Part shown: positions 24,254 through 33,421 of the stretch, piece by piece
Numbering within the stretch: the stretch's first letter is position 1
Layout: the number at the start of each line of letters is the position of its first letter
Origin: Actinomycetota bacterium
Lineage (GTDB): Bacteria; Actinomycetota; Geothermincolia; Geothermincolales; RBG-13-55-18
Length of the DNA: 64,000 nt
NCBI GenBank assembly: GCA_014360655.1
Contig: JACIXC010000007.1
Span: 1 to 64,000 of the forward strand
Direction: 5' to 3'
The notes under the pieces: generated by a model
Databases searched by the model: none
Told to the model about the DNA's origin: nothing
The model's input: only the letters and a program-made list of their open reading frames with translations
Translations under genes and position numbers: made by a program

Positions 24254-26401
24254 TCAGCGGGGGAGGCGGAAGTACATGGGGCGCTCCGCCACCGTGGGCA
24301 GGGAGGTGTGCACGTGCACCGAGAGGTCCCTTCCCGGTCCCAGGAGGTGGTTGACGTTCACCGTGGTGCGGGAGTGGGGCGGAAGCCAGATGCGGTGGGG
24401 GGTGACCTCCCCCTGCGCTCCGTAGAAGGTGAGGTCGGCCGCCACCGCCTCCCCCTGCGGGTTCTGCAGGCACAGCCATTCCTCGAAGCCCTCCCGCGTG
24501 GTGCCCTCGGCGAAGTACCAGTCGCAGCGGGCCTCCCCCGTGCCCAGCACGCAGTGGCCGCCGGACCAGGAGCCGCGGTAGAGGAAGTACATGGGGCGCT
24601 CCGCCACCGTGGGCAGGGAGGTGTGCACGTGCACCGAGAGGTCCCTTCCCGGTCCCAGGAGGTGGTTGACGTTCACCGTGGTGCGGGAGTGGGGCGGAAG
24701 CCAGATGCGGTGGGGGGTGACCTCCCCCTGCGCTCCGTAGAAGGTGAGGTCGGCCGCCACCGCCTCCCCCTGCGGGTTCTGCAGGCACAGCCATTCCTCG
24801 AAGCCCTCCCGCGTGGTGCCCTCGGCGAAGTACCAGTCGCAGCGGGCCTCCCCCGTGCCCAGCACGCAGTGGCCGCCGGACCAGTCCGCCAGCCACCTCA
24901 TGTCGCGAAGGTGCACCGTAATGCGCGTCGGATCCAGGGTTACGTCATGCCCCCCGGCGGCGAGCACTCTCGCCGTGGACTCGAGCATGATGCGCAGGGC
25001 GTTGTAGGGATAGCCGGTGTTGCGCGTGCCGTCATGGTAAGGATTGGTATTCTCACCGAAGGGGGTATCCGGATCATGCCTCCCGTAGCCGCTCACCGGG
25101 AGGAGGACGTGCTTGGCGGCGTACCAGTCCAGGGCCACGGGGTCCGTCCCCGCCAGCAGGATGTCGGTGCGCACCGCCTTGGAGTAGGGGCCCGCCGGGC
25201 CGTCGGGATGGGAGGGGCTCACCCAGATGGCGTCCAGTATGTTCAGGCAGGGATAGATGACCTCGTTCATCATCCTTCCCATGAAACCGTTGAAGATGAG
25301 GTCGTGATGGACGTTGGTGGTCATGTGGATGCTGGGCACGCCCATGAAGTTCTTCAGGCAGGCGGTGACCCCCGTCGCGTTGTGCGACTTCAGGACGGGA
25401 ACGTTGATGAGCTTCATCCTGCTCTTGTCGTAGCCGCTCCCGGTCCAGATGCCGTGACGCAGGGAGACGCAGGTGCCCCTCCCGGTGATGAACTTGGGGT
25501 AGGAGACGTTGTTGCCCAGGTTCACGTAGCCCTGCCGGAAGTCGCCTACGTCGAACTCTCCCACCAGGTTGTCGGTGAAGGACCACCAGCTCGAGGCGGA
25601 GACGCGGGAGGGGTCCCCGAAGGAATCCACCACCGCCCGGAAGGACTGGCGGGTGTCCTCGGCATTGTTCCTGACCTGGTCGTAATCCGGCCCCCCCTCG
25701 CAGTTCTCCACCACCACCACCTCGCCGGTGAAGCCGTCCGGATGCTCCAGGACGGCGGCGATCAACCCCTTCACCACGTCGGTATTGGTCATCCCCCTCT
25801 GGTCAAAGGCCGCGTTGACCTTGATGAGCACCACGTCGTCGCGGGCGATGAGCCCGCCCGGCCCCGCGCCGTTCCCGTACCTGTCGCTGCGGTAGAGGAA
25901 AAGCCCGCCCTCGCCCATGTAATGCACCAGGGCGTCCACGCCCGGATGGTGAGAGCTCCCCGGCACGGGCCGCGGGACGTGGTTGACCACGAAGATGTCG
26001 TGCGCCGTGGAGGGATCCGCCGCCTGCCAGGTCGCGGGGAGGAGGGAGGCGGCACGCACCCGCGCCTCGGCGACGTCCGGGAGAGAGGCCACTGCTCTCG
26101 CCGGCGCCTGTCCGCCCAGCGAGAGCGGCAGCACGGCCAGGAAGAGCAGCAGCAGTGGCACCGCCCGCGCCCTGCAATTCAGCGTCCGCCTGAAGGACGC
26201 CGCGCACCAGGCCCCTCCCAGCGCGAGCAACCATCCCGAATGGACCATGGCCGCCTGCTGGCACGGGTAACGCAGGCGCGAGGGCTTGCGCCCGCTCCTG
26301 ATGACAAGCCACAGGAGGCAGAGGAAGGAGAAGAGCGGGTAGGTGATCCCTGCCAGTAAGCTTCCGGTGGATCTCCGCGGCGACCTCCGGGGCGTGCTCA
26401 T
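24254..26401 (-). CDS. DUF362 domain protein fused to WYFAEG surface repeats
   Basis: A 715-residue protein if begun at ATG 26401; the frame is open up to GTG 26500, and no start has a good ribosome site. The chosen start gives MSTPRRSPRRS before three membrane helices, between which lies the LRYPCQQAA motif I associate with some DUF362 proteins. Then comes a DUF362 domain: DDVVLIKVNAA, VVVVENCEGGPDYDQ, LINVPVLKSHNATGVTACLKNFMGVPS and a PVALDWYAAKHVL end. After about residue 500 come two copies of the 105-residue WYFAEGTTREGFEEWL module, nearly identical. DUF362 domains elsewhere are tied to metal or redox proteins but have no settled activity. The fusion to export-type repeats suggests an extracytoplasmic place for the domain. 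Confidence 0.82.
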   Translation of the reverse strand: MSTPRRSPRRSTGSLLAGITYPLFSFLCLLWLVIRSGRKPSRLRYPCQQAAMVHSGWLLALGGAWCAASFRRTLNCRARAVPLLLLFLAVLPLSLGGQAPARAVASLPDVAEARVRAASLLPATWQAADPSTAHDIFVVNHVPRPVPGSSHHPGVDALVHYMGEGGLFLYRSDRYGNGAGPGGLIARDDVVLIKVNAAFDQRGMTNTDVVKGLIAAVLEHPDGFTGEVVVVENCEGGPDYDQVRNNAEDTRQSFRAVVDSFGDPSRVSASSWWSFTDNLVGEFDVGDFRQGYVNLGNNVSYPKFITGRGTCVSLRHGIWTGSGYDKSRMKLINVPVLKSHNATGVTACLKNFMGVPSIHMTTNVHHDLIFNGFMGRMMNEVIYPCLNILDAIWVSPSHPDGPAGPYSKAVRTDILLAGTDPVALDWYAAKHVLLPVSGYGRHDPDTPFGENTNPYHDGTRNTGYPYNALRIMLESTARVLAAGGHDVTLDPTRITVHLRDMRWLADWSGGHCVLGTGEARCDWYFAEGTTREGFEEWLCLQNPQGEAVAADLTFYGAQGEVTPHRIWLPPHSRTTVNVNHLLGPGRDLSVHVHTSLPTVAERPMYFLYRGSWSGGHCVLGTGEARCDWYFAEGTTREGFEEWLCLQNPQGEAVAADLTFYGAQGEVTPHRIWLPPHSRTTVNVNHLLGPGRDLSVHVHTSLPTVAERPMYFRLPR
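24271..24885. repeat. Two tandem 315-bp units, about identical over 300 bp
   Basis: The unit at 24271-24570 is repeated with an offset of exactly 315 bases at 24586-24885. No differences are visible by eye along most of its length. The period equals that of the repeats at 10720-11350, though the sequences differ. The units encode the two C-terminal modules of the DUF362 fusion. Confidence 0.9.
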
Positions 26402-26738
26402 CGGCGCACCATGCGGCGAGCCCAGCGGCATTCGCACGTGCCGCCGCCCCGCGGCTTCCGCGACCTTTCCCTTCCCGCCACACGCGTCATCCATGGGCAC
26501 CGTTCCGCGCGCCGGGGAGTCGCCTTCAAAGGCGGGCTCACGATCGGGCTTTCAACCCGGCTCCACAACCGGGCCTTACGATCCGTCCCTGCGCCATCCC
26601 CCGTGTCTTCCAGTATAGCAATCCCCGATCCCGGGCGCAGCGGCACGGAAACGCCCGGCGCAGCACCGCGGACACGTGCCGCCGACACGGAACGGAGCGG
26701 CCGGGGAATACGCGTGAAGGAGCGCACGGCGCCTGCAC

Positions 26739-28049
26739 TCAAACACCGTACCTCAAGAAGGCGGTAACGGCGCTTGCCTGGCGGAACCACAACTGCGTGA
26801 GGAGGGCGTAGGCGTAGAGGAGGGCGCCCTGTCCCCGCAGTATGCCGAGCTCATGCCGCGCGGTGAAGACGGCCCCCGCGCCCACCAACCCCGGATAAAG
26901 GCTGGAGACGACGAGAAAGGCGGCGAAGGGCGGCCATCCCACCTTACCCAGCGCGAAGAAGGCCACGGTGACGACATAGCAGAACAAGCCGAGGATAGGC
27001 ATCAGGTTCACCAGAAGCCAGAAGGCGGGAAGCTGCACCATCCCCAGGTAACCGTACCCCGGCCTGAAGAGCATGTCCCTTCCCGACCACATGGCCTCGA
27101 CCACCCCCTTGCGCAGGCGGCTGTATCCCCGGAAGTGCTCACGCCAGCTGCGGGGGAAAGGCCTCCGCAACGTTACCCGGGGCAGCAGGGCGAAGCGGTA
27201 GGGCTTCTTCTCGCCACGCATCAGGCGGTGGAGGCGCACGGCCATGTCCATCTCCGCCTCGAGCGTGGCAGACCCCGCGCGGAACCCCCCCGCCTTCAGG
27301 AGGTCTTCCCTGCGGTATATCACCAGTGAACCGGACATGACGGGGGGTCCACCGAGGGAGGGGGCACCGGCCAGGTAGCCCAGCTGCATGCGCAGGGATT
27401 CCATGAAGGAGAACCTCGCCATGCGACCGGGCGGCAGAAGGTGATCCTCCTCCATCTCCGAGGGAACCTCCACCCCCATGGCCGCGACCGTCTCCTCCCC
27501 GCCCTCCATGAAGGGCTTCACCAGGCACAACAAGGCGTCCTCCTCCAGGTAAGGTTCCCCGTCGAGGACGGCGAAGAGCGGGTAGCGGGCCAGGTTCAAG
27601 GCAAGGTTCAGGAAAGAGCTGCCGTCCCCTTCCGCCACGACGAGGAGGAGGCGACGGTCCCCGCTCTGGTAGATCTCCCGCGGTTCCGGCGAGGCCGTGA
27701 AACGCCTGAACACCCTGTCCAGCCGTCGGAGGTAATAAGCCTCCACTATGGCCTCCAGCCTCTCGTCATCCCCGTGGGCGGCAATGATGAGCTCCAGCTG
27801 GGGGAAGCGCTGGCCCAGCAGGTGGTCGATCCACTGCACCGCGTCTCCCTCTACCGCGCTGAGGTCGCCGACCAGCGTGACCGGGGGCACCAGGGTGCTG
27901 CGCGTGAGGCGGTGTGCCTCCTCGAGGTATCCCATCTTATTCCATCTCAGGGCCGACCTGTATCCCAGGGCCAGGTGAAGAAGGTGGGTGCTGTAGATGA
28001 AGAAATAATACGCGACGGCGACATAGACCAGCAGATGGTAGACGCTCAC
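26739..28049 (-). CDS. Membrane family 2 glycosyltransferase
   Basis: A 436-residue protein from GTG 28049. The first 30 residues form a membrane helix. The transferase core spans about 50-290: FPQLELIIAAHGDDE for the nucleotide site, PLFAVLDGEPYLEEDALL as a variant of the DxD region, SGSLVIYRREDLLKAGGF and a probable catalytic AEMDMAVRLH. Three to four more helices follow a W/R-rich motif (FPRSWREHFRGYSRLRKG) that stands where processive enzymes have QxxRW. It belongs to the cellulose/chitin/poly-GlcNAc synthase-like type, but the active-site acids are partly replaced, so activity is uncertain. The HEAT-repeat gene before it ends 17 bases away, so the two probably work together. Confidence 0.8.
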   Translation of the reverse strand: MSVYHLLVYVAVAYYFFIYSTHLLHLALGYRSALRWNKMGYLEEAHRLTRSTLVPPVTLVGDLSAVEGDAVQWIDHLLGQRFPQLELIIAAHGDDERLEAIVEAYYLRRLDRVFRRFTASPEPREIYQSGDRRLLLVVAEGDGSSFLNLALNLARYPLFAVLDGEPYLEEDALLCLVKPFMEGGEETVAAMGVEVPSEMEEDHLLPPGRMARFSFMESLRMQLGYLAGAPSLGGPPVMSGSLVIYRREDLLKAGGFRAGSATLEAEMDMAVRLHRLMRGEKKPYRFALLPRVTLRRPFPRSWREHFRGYSRLRKGVVEAMWSGRDMLFRPGYGYLGMVQLPAFWLLVNLMPILGLFCYVVTVAFFALGKVGWPPFAAFLVVSSLYPGLVGAGAVFTARHELGILRGQGALLYAYALLTQLWFRQASAVTAFLRYGV

Positions 28050-28066
28050 CTGTCTCCTCGCTCGCG

Positions 28067-29455
28067 CTACGGAACCTTCCCGCCCGTCTCCTCCCGGCCC
28101 GGCTGGTCGCCTCTCGCACCCTCTCGACCCGCTTCCTCACGGCCCGGTTCCTCGGGCTGACCCTCTCCTCGCTCGCCCTTTCCCGCGCCGTCACCGTTCC
28201 CCTGCGAGGCGGCGAAACCCGCGACCTTCTTCCTCACCGTATCCAGCAGGGGATGCTCGACGCCCTCGAGAAGGGAAAGGAACCCCGCCACCACGGACCT
28301 CTCCCGGGAACGGAGGATGAAATCCGCGATGCAGCCCACCCGCCCCATCTCCGCCATGCGCCGCACGGCCCGTCCCCTGTCGAGATCGAGGTTTCCTTCC
28401 CTCATCTCCGTGGCCGCCATCTCCACCAGCCCGGCTTCTTCCAGGGCCTGCGCGGCGGTTTCGCGCGCGAACCTGTCCCCATCCCACAGGGCTTCCTGCA
28501 GCGCACGTTCACCCGCCTCACCCAACTCCTGCAGGGCCGCGGCGGCGTTCTGCCTCACCCACCAGGAAGCGTCGCGCAGGGCCGCGGCCAGCGCCGTCGC
28601 GTCCTCCCCGTTCCCTAAAAGGCCCAGCGCCTTCGCAGCCTGGCAGCGCACCTCCCAGGCCTCGTCCCGCAGGGCTTCCCGCAGCGCGGGGCGAGACACG
28701 TGATGCCTCAGCCTGCCCAGGGAGGAGGCGGCACGGGCACGCACGTCGACCTCGGGATCGCGCAACGCTTCCTCCAGCAGCGACGCCTCCTCGTTCCCTC
28801 CCACCGTGCCCGCCACCTCGGCGGCGAAAGCACGGCACGCCGCGTTCTCGTCCCGCAGCAGCTCGCAAAGGACCAGGTGGCATTCGTCACCCATCTCCTC
28901 CATTGCCTCGGCCACCTTCTCCCACGCCCAGCGGTCGCTCGCGCCCAGCACCTCGCACATGGCCTTGAGGGCGGGCAGCGTCCCCATCCTGCCCAGCGCG
29001 AAGAGGGCCGCCTCCCTCACCTCCTCCCTGGGGTCGGTGAGCAGTTCCTTGAGGGGGGCGACGGCCTCGGGGTCCCCTATCCTTCCCAGGCGGCGGGCGG
29101 CCTGCGACCTCCGGGACTTCGAGCGGGAGCGGAGCTGGCGCAATCTCTTCTCCGCGTATCCCCTGGTGCGGTAGACCTGTATCACCTTTTCCTTCCATTC
29201 CCCTTCCGCCTCGTCACCCATTCTCAGGAGAACCTCCTCGAGGGCTACCTCGTCCGGCTCCGGCAGCAGCGAGCGCATGGCTTCCTCGGGGCTCAGCTTG
29301 GGCAGGGCGGCATAGAGGATGGTCTCGTAGTTGCGCATGGTCTCGAGCCTGCGCGCCCTCCTGTAGATGCCGATGATGCGCACCAGGAGGTAGAAAGCGG
29401 TGGCCGCCAGGGCGATGACGATGAGGAGCAGGAGGTAAAAGAGTATCACTCCCAT
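28067..29455 (-). CDS. Membrane-anchored HEAT-repeat protein
   Basis: A 462-residue protein with one N-terminal transmembrane helix (residues 4-27) and a cytoplasmic part. From about residue 130 to 400 there are HEAT/PBS-lyase-type helical repeats of about 31 residues, such as RLGRIGDPEAVAPLKELL, EVREAALFALGRMG, DVRARAASSLGRLR and EVRCQAAKALGLLG. These make a curved scaffold for binding proteins. The C-terminal tail is low complexity, rich in Gly, Glu and Arg. The neighbour glycosyltransferase follows after 17 bases. A scaffold for that enzyme is inferred from context only. Confidence 0.85.
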   Translation of the reverse strand: MGVILFYLLLLIVIALAATAFYLLVRIIGIYRRARRLETMRNYETILYAALPKLSPEEAMRSLLPEPDEVALEEVLLRMGDEAEGEWKEKVIQVYRTRGYAEKRLRQLRSRSKSRRSQAARRLGRIGDPEAVAPLKELLTDPREEVREAALFALGRMGTLPALKAMCEVLGASDRWAWEKVAEAMEEMGDECHLVLCELLRDENAACRAFAAEVAGTVGGNEEASLLEEALRDPEVDVRARAASSLGRLRHHVSRPALREALRDEAWEVRCQAAKALGLLGNGEDATALAAALRDASWWVRQNAAAALQELGEAGERALQEALWDGDRFARETAAQALEEAGLVEMAATEMREGNLDLDRGRAVRRMAEMGRVGCIADFILRSRERSVVAGFLSLLEGVEHPLLDTVRKKVAGFAASQGNGDGAGKGERGEGQPEEPGREEAGREGARGDQPGREETGGKVP

Positions 29456-29707
29456 GCGTTCACCTGTCCCGCCCTTCTCGCTTATCCCGAAACGTCATTC
29501 CCCGGCCGCTCGTTACCTGCTCGTTATATTATAATGATCTCCGCCCGCTCATGCGGCAACGAGGCTTCCACGGCGGGCCAGGGGGCGGGAGGCGCCGGAC
29601 GGGCACAAGGGAGCAAGGGAAGCGAATACGGGGGCGCCGGGTCCTCGCACGGTATGGCAAGGACAAAGGGAATGCAGACATCAGAGCAGTCGGGAAGGGG
29701 AGGCGGG

Positions 29708-30553
29708 ATGATCATCGACGCGCACACGCACCTGTTCCCCGACCGCGCCCGGCTGCGTCCCTCTTCACTCCCGGAGGATGAGGTCGCCTTCCGGCTCATG
29801 TTCGCGAGCGGCGGGCAGCGCATGGTCTCTCCAGGGGAGATGCTGGAGGAGATGGACGCGGCAGGGGTGCGCGCGGCGGTGATCTGCCCCTTTCCCTGGA
29901 CCACCCCCGCCTGCTGCGCGGAGAACAACGACCACGTGCTGGCGGCGGCCCGCTCCCACCCCGGACGCTTCATCCCCTTCGCGGTGGTTAACCCCGCGCG
30001 CGGAAACGAGGCCCTGGCCGAGGCCAGGCGCTGCCTGGAGGCGGGGGCGCGCGGCCTTGGCGAGCTGCACGCCCAGCCCCAGGGATTCGACCCCCTCGAC
30101 GAGTCCCTGCTTGCTCCCCTGGTGAGGCTGGCCATGGAATACGACGTCCCCCTGCTCATCCACGTGAACGAGCCGGTAGGCCACGTCTATCCCGGCAAGG
30201 GCCCCGTGACCCCGGAGGTGATCTACCGCTTCGTGCTCACCTTCCCGGAGGTGAAGCTCCTGCTGCCGCACTGGGGCGGCGGCCTCCCCTTCTACGAGAT
30301 GATGCCGGAGGTGGCGGAGGCCTGCCGCAACGTGTGGTACGACACCGCCGCCTCCCCCTTCCTTTACCATCCCCGCATCTTCCGCCTGGCCTCCGCGGCG
30401 GCGGGGGGCCACAAGGTCCTCTTCGGGACGGATTACCCGCTGCTCCCTTACCCGCGCACCCTCGCGGACGCCGCGGAGGGGCTGGGTGACGATCCCGCGC
30501 GCGAGGCGGTCATGGGCGGCAACGCAGCGCGCCTCTTCGCCCTGGAGCCCTGA
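29708..30553 (+). CDS. Amidohydrolase-family (TIM-barrel) metal hydrolase
   Basis: A 281-residue enzyme. The frame is open far upstream, but the ATG at 29708 is clear: GGGGAGGC precedes it and the protein then begins MIIDAHTHLF, the metal-binding HxH motif of the amidohydrolase-2 family. Further metal and active-site residues are His in LLIHVNEP, His in LLLPHWGG, and Asp in VLFGTDYPL. It ends with GNAARLF, the usual family end. Members hydrolyse or decarboxylate small substrates; the substrate is unknown. It appears to be monocistronic. Confidence 0.88.
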   Translation: MIIDAHTHLFPDRARLRPSSLPEDEVAFRLMFASGGQRMVSPGEMLEEMDAAGVRAAVICPFPWTTPACCAENNDHVLAAARSHPGRFIPFAVVNPARGNEALAEARRCLEAGARGLGELHAQPQGFDPLDESLLAPLVRLAMEYDVPLLIHVNEPVGHVYPGKGPVTPEVIYRFVLTFPEVKLLLPHWGGGLPFYEMMPEVAEACRNVWYDTAASPFLYHPRIFRLASAAAGGHKVLFGTDYPLLPYPRTLADAAEGLGDDPAREAVMGGNAARLFALEP

Positions 30554-30735
30554 GGCCGGGCCGCGGAGGCTGCTCTGTCCATCCCCCGGGCGAACCTGCC
30601 GATACATGCAAGGGCGGTCGCATGGCAAGGGCGCTCGCATCAAGTGCGGTCGCACGCGATATCGCGAGGGGAGGCTGCGGCGGGAGGTCGCGAAAGGCCG
30701 CGACGGCGAAGGACGCGCAAGCGGGGAGGAGAGGG

Positions 30736-30822
30736 TAAAGGCATGACAGCAGGAAGGGTTTGCGAAAGTCGCGTGGGGGGAGTAAAGGCATGACGGCAGG
30801 AAGGGGTTGCGAAAGTCGCGTA
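30736..30822. repeat. Tandem direct repeat of ~40 bp
   Basis: taaaggcatgac(a/g)gcagg, then aaggg(g)tttgcgaaagtcgcgt, present at 30736-30774 and 30783-30822. The offset is 47 bases. It is between the amidohydrolase and the DUF3048 gene; no coding is seen. Confidence 0.7.
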
Positions 30823-30952
30823 AATGTTGGAAGGTAACATGCGGCGGACGTGCGGGATGTACGACGGATCGGCAGGCCCGCGGAAGGAGGCGGGCGGCAC
30901 GGGGATGAAGGATGGATATGGAATGAGGCACACAAGGGAAGGAGAGCAGACG

Positions 30953-32092
30953 ATGTACGCGTTGAACTCGGCACACCGCAGGCTGCGGGCGCGCAAACGG
31001 CCGCGCCCATCGCTGCCGGCATACATCCTCGTCCCGGTCCTCGTCCTGGCGATGGTCATCACCGTGGTGGGGTGCTCGGCGGCGAAGCCCGCGCAGGACG
31101 ACCAACCTGTTCCCGAGCCGGAAAAGCCCGCCGTCAACCCGCTCACCGGCGAGGTGGTGTCATCGTGGGAGGTGGTGATGAGGCGGCCGCTGGCGGTGAA
31201 GGTGGAGAACGACCCCAAGGCCAGGCCGCAGAGCGGCATCGTGGACGCCGACCTGGTCTTCGAGGAACTGGTGGAGGGCGGTGTCACCCGCTTCATCTGC
31301 ATCTTCCTCTCCAGGGACCCGCAGGTCATCGGGCCCACCAGGAGCGCCAGGCCTTCGGACATCGACATCGTCTCCTTCCTCGACCCCCTGCTCATCTGCA
31401 GCGGGGGAGCTCCGCAGGTGATGTCCTTGGTCAGGGCCTCGGGGCTGAAGTACATCGAGGAGGACGGCTCCCATTTCTGGCGGGACCGCTCCCGCCGGGC
31501 GCCCCATAACCTCTATACCAGCAGCGAGCTGCTGCGGCGCTTCCTCGCGGAAAGCGGGGACGATTACCACGAGCTTCCGGAAAGCGGGCTGGTCTTCGCG
31601 GAGCCGGCGGCGAAAGAGGAGGGCGCCACAGGGGAAGATCCCGCCGGCGGGGAGGGCGGCGCGGAAGGAGGGAGCGTCATGGTCTCCCCCGCCACCACCA
31701 TCGAGATACCCTACAAGGCCCCGGCCTGTGTCGCCTCCTACCAGTACGATGCGGCGAGCGACACCTACCTGCACTCCATCAGCGGTTCCCCGCACACGGA
31801 CCTCACCACCGGAAGGAGGGTGGCCCCGCGTAACGTCATAGTGCAGTTCGTGACCACGAGCGGCAGCGGCATCCGCGACGTCACTGGCTCCGAAACCCCA
31901 AACATGCAGGTCATCGGGAGCGGGAAATGCCTGGTCTTCTGCGGAGGAGAGGTGCACCACGGCACCTGGAAGAAGGCCAACCGGTCGTCCCCCACCCTCT
32001 TCCTTGACGAGAAGGGGAACCTCATCCCCCTGCGACCGGGACAGACCTGGATCCACCTGGTGACGGAGTCCATAGGCGCGAACTACAAGTGA
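30953..32092 (+). CDS. DUF3048 (YerB-type) lipoprotein
   Basis: A 379-residue protein. The ATG at 30953 follows GGGAAGGAG at the usual distance; the open frame upstream is not used. A membrane segment ends in the lipobox TVVGC at about residue 39, so the protein is lipid-anchored outside the membrane. The DUF3048 domain has its hallmark run: NPLTGE, PLAVKVENDPKARPQSGI, ADLVFEELVEGGVTRF and SARPSDIDIV. The C-terminal end is GQTWIHLV. YerB of Bacillus is the best-known relative, and its function is not established. An acidic Gly/Glu-rich insert is at about 218-240. Confidence 0.9.
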   Translation: MYALNSAHRRLRARKRPRPSLPAYILVPVLVLAMVITVVGCSAAKPAQDDQPVPEPEKPAVNPLTGEVVSSWEVVMRRPLAVKVENDPKARPQSGIVDADLVFEELVEGGVTRFICIFLSRDPQVIGPTRSARPSDIDIVSFLDPLLICSGGAPQVMSLVRASGLKYIEEDGSHFWRDRSRRAPHNLYTSSELLRRFLAESGDDYHELPESGLVFAEPAAKEEGATGEDPAGGEGGAEGGSVMVSPATTIEIPYKAPACVASYQYDAASDTYLHSISGSPHTDLTTGRRVAPRNVIVQFVTTSGSGIRDVTGSETPNMQVIGSGKCLVFCGGEVHHGTWKKANRSSPTLFLDEKGNLIPLRPGQTWIHLVTESIGANYK

Positions 32093-32335
32093 AGGACGGG
32101 GTGAAGGAAAGCGAGTAAGGGGAGGCAGGGCAAGCGCGGTGGGGAAAGGGGCAGGGGCAGGTCGTGCTCCCCTTTCGGCACATCTCGCAGCGTGCCTCAA
32201 GCATGGCCCGGCAGGCATAAGACATGTTCACAAGACATGTTCGCACCGGAGGAAACCCCCGGCATATCGGCATGTAGAATACGCATAAACCCCCATAAGG
32301 AAATACAGGTAAACCGGAAGGGCCAAGCCCGCGCT

Positions 32336-33271
32336 TCAGGGTATGCGCAGCCTGCCGGAGCGCCTGCAGCGACGGTAGTACCACACTCCGTGCAGGTTCT
32401 GGTAGGACCAGGCGAGGCGTATCAACCAGGGCAGGCGCGGGATCCAGAAGCCGTCCGGAGGATCTTCGACGGGAGCCAGGCGCCCGGGCTGCACCTCGGC
32501 CACGGCGATGCCCTCCCCCTCCTCCCGCGACAACCCCGCCAGCACCTCGCCGGTCGCGTCCACCACCATGGTCTCGCCAAGGTAAAAGGAGCGGTAGGGC
32601 AGGCCGGGTAAGAGCGGCATGCGCGCGACGAAATCCCCGGCATGCGCCGCGTGTACCACCGGCACCCCCAGCATGCGCGCCATGCGCACCGGCGTCTCGC
32701 GCATGATTTCCAGGTTGCGGCGGTGGGCGCTCTTCTTGCCGGGAAGGGGTATGGCGCGGTCCGGCACCGTCCACCAGCAGGAGCCCCCCACCAGGAGGTC
32801 CACCCTGTCCCTCAGCCTGCGCACCGTGCGCGTGCGCACCAGCTCCCAGCACAAGGCGACCCCCACCGGCCCCAGCGGGGTCTCCAGGATACCGTCGTCC
32901 TTTCCGCCGAGGTAGTAGCAGTTTTCCCACATGGTAGGCTGGTCCTTCTCGTGCACGGCGTAGCCGCCGTCAGGGAAGGCGAGCACGAAAGCGTTGTAAT
33001 TATCGCCGCCCCGCGAGGCGATGAAGGAGCCTCCCACGTAACCGCCGTGCCGCCGTGCAGCGCCCCGCAGCATCTCCAGCGCCGGTCCCTCGAAGGGAAG
33101 GGCGGCGCGTAGCATGTCGGGATGGAAGGCCACCCCGCTGGTGAAGAACTCCGGGAGGATGACCATCTCGCATCCCCGCGCGAATGCCTCGTCCACCAGC
33201 GCGGCGGCACGCTCCAGGTTGTGCTCCACGTCGGCCAGGCGCGCCTTCATCTGCACTGCGGCAACCTTCAT
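32336..33271 (-). CDS. Carbon-nitrogen hydrolase (nitrilase superfamily)
   Basis: A 311-residue enzyme. The ATG at 33271 (MKVAAVQMK) fits the family start. The catalytic triad is complete: Glu41 in VILPEFF, Lys109 in VHEKDQP and Cys141 in ALCWE. These enzymes cleave amide or nitrile C-N bonds; many act on omega-amides, N-carbamoyl amines or acyl-amino acids. A typical C-terminal strand GETMVVDATGEVLAG is present. The end is longer and more basic than most (WYYRRCRRSGR), without a function. The substrate cannot be told. It converges with the DUF3048 gene. Confidence 0.9.
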   Translation of the reverse strand: MKVAAVQMKARLADVEHNLERAAALVDEAFARGCEMVILPEFFTSGVAFHPDMLRAALPFEGPALEMLRGAARRHGGYVGGSFIASRGGDNYNAFVLAFPDGGYAVHEKDQPTMWENCYYLGGKDDGILETPLGPVGVALCWELVRTRTVRRLRDRVDLLVGGSCWWTVPDRAIPLPGKKSAHRRNLEIMRETPVRMARMLGVPVVHAAHAGDFVARMPLLPGLPYRSFYLGETMVVDATGEVLAGLSREEGEGIAVAEVQPGRLAPVEDPPDGFWIPRLPWLIRLAWSYQNLHGVWYYRRCRRSGRLRIP

Positions 33272-33421
33272 CCTGCGTTTCCCCCTCCTTCTCATGCAGA
33301 CCAGAACCACCGCTCAAGGCAGGACCGGCGCCGTTGCCGATCTCGCCCTCCTTTTTTCTTCCTCCCTCGCCCGGTCCCGCCCGCGCGAAGGATACCGGCC
33401 ATATCCTCCACGGGTCGAGAT

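Noticed and set aside
23918-26359. Long plus-strand open frame (813 codons) antisense to the DUF362/surface-repeat gene
   Set aside because: It mirrors the real gene's repeats and has no family signature; the minus strand reads a coherent DUF362 domain.
28700-29707. N-terminal extension of the amidohydrolase frame
   Set aside because: It is antisense to the HEAT-repeat gene; the HxH motif and ribosome site put the start at 29708.
32219-32242. Double aagacatgttc motif between the DUF3048 and nitrilase genes
   Set aside because: It lies between convergent gene ends, where no promoter is needed; probably chance.
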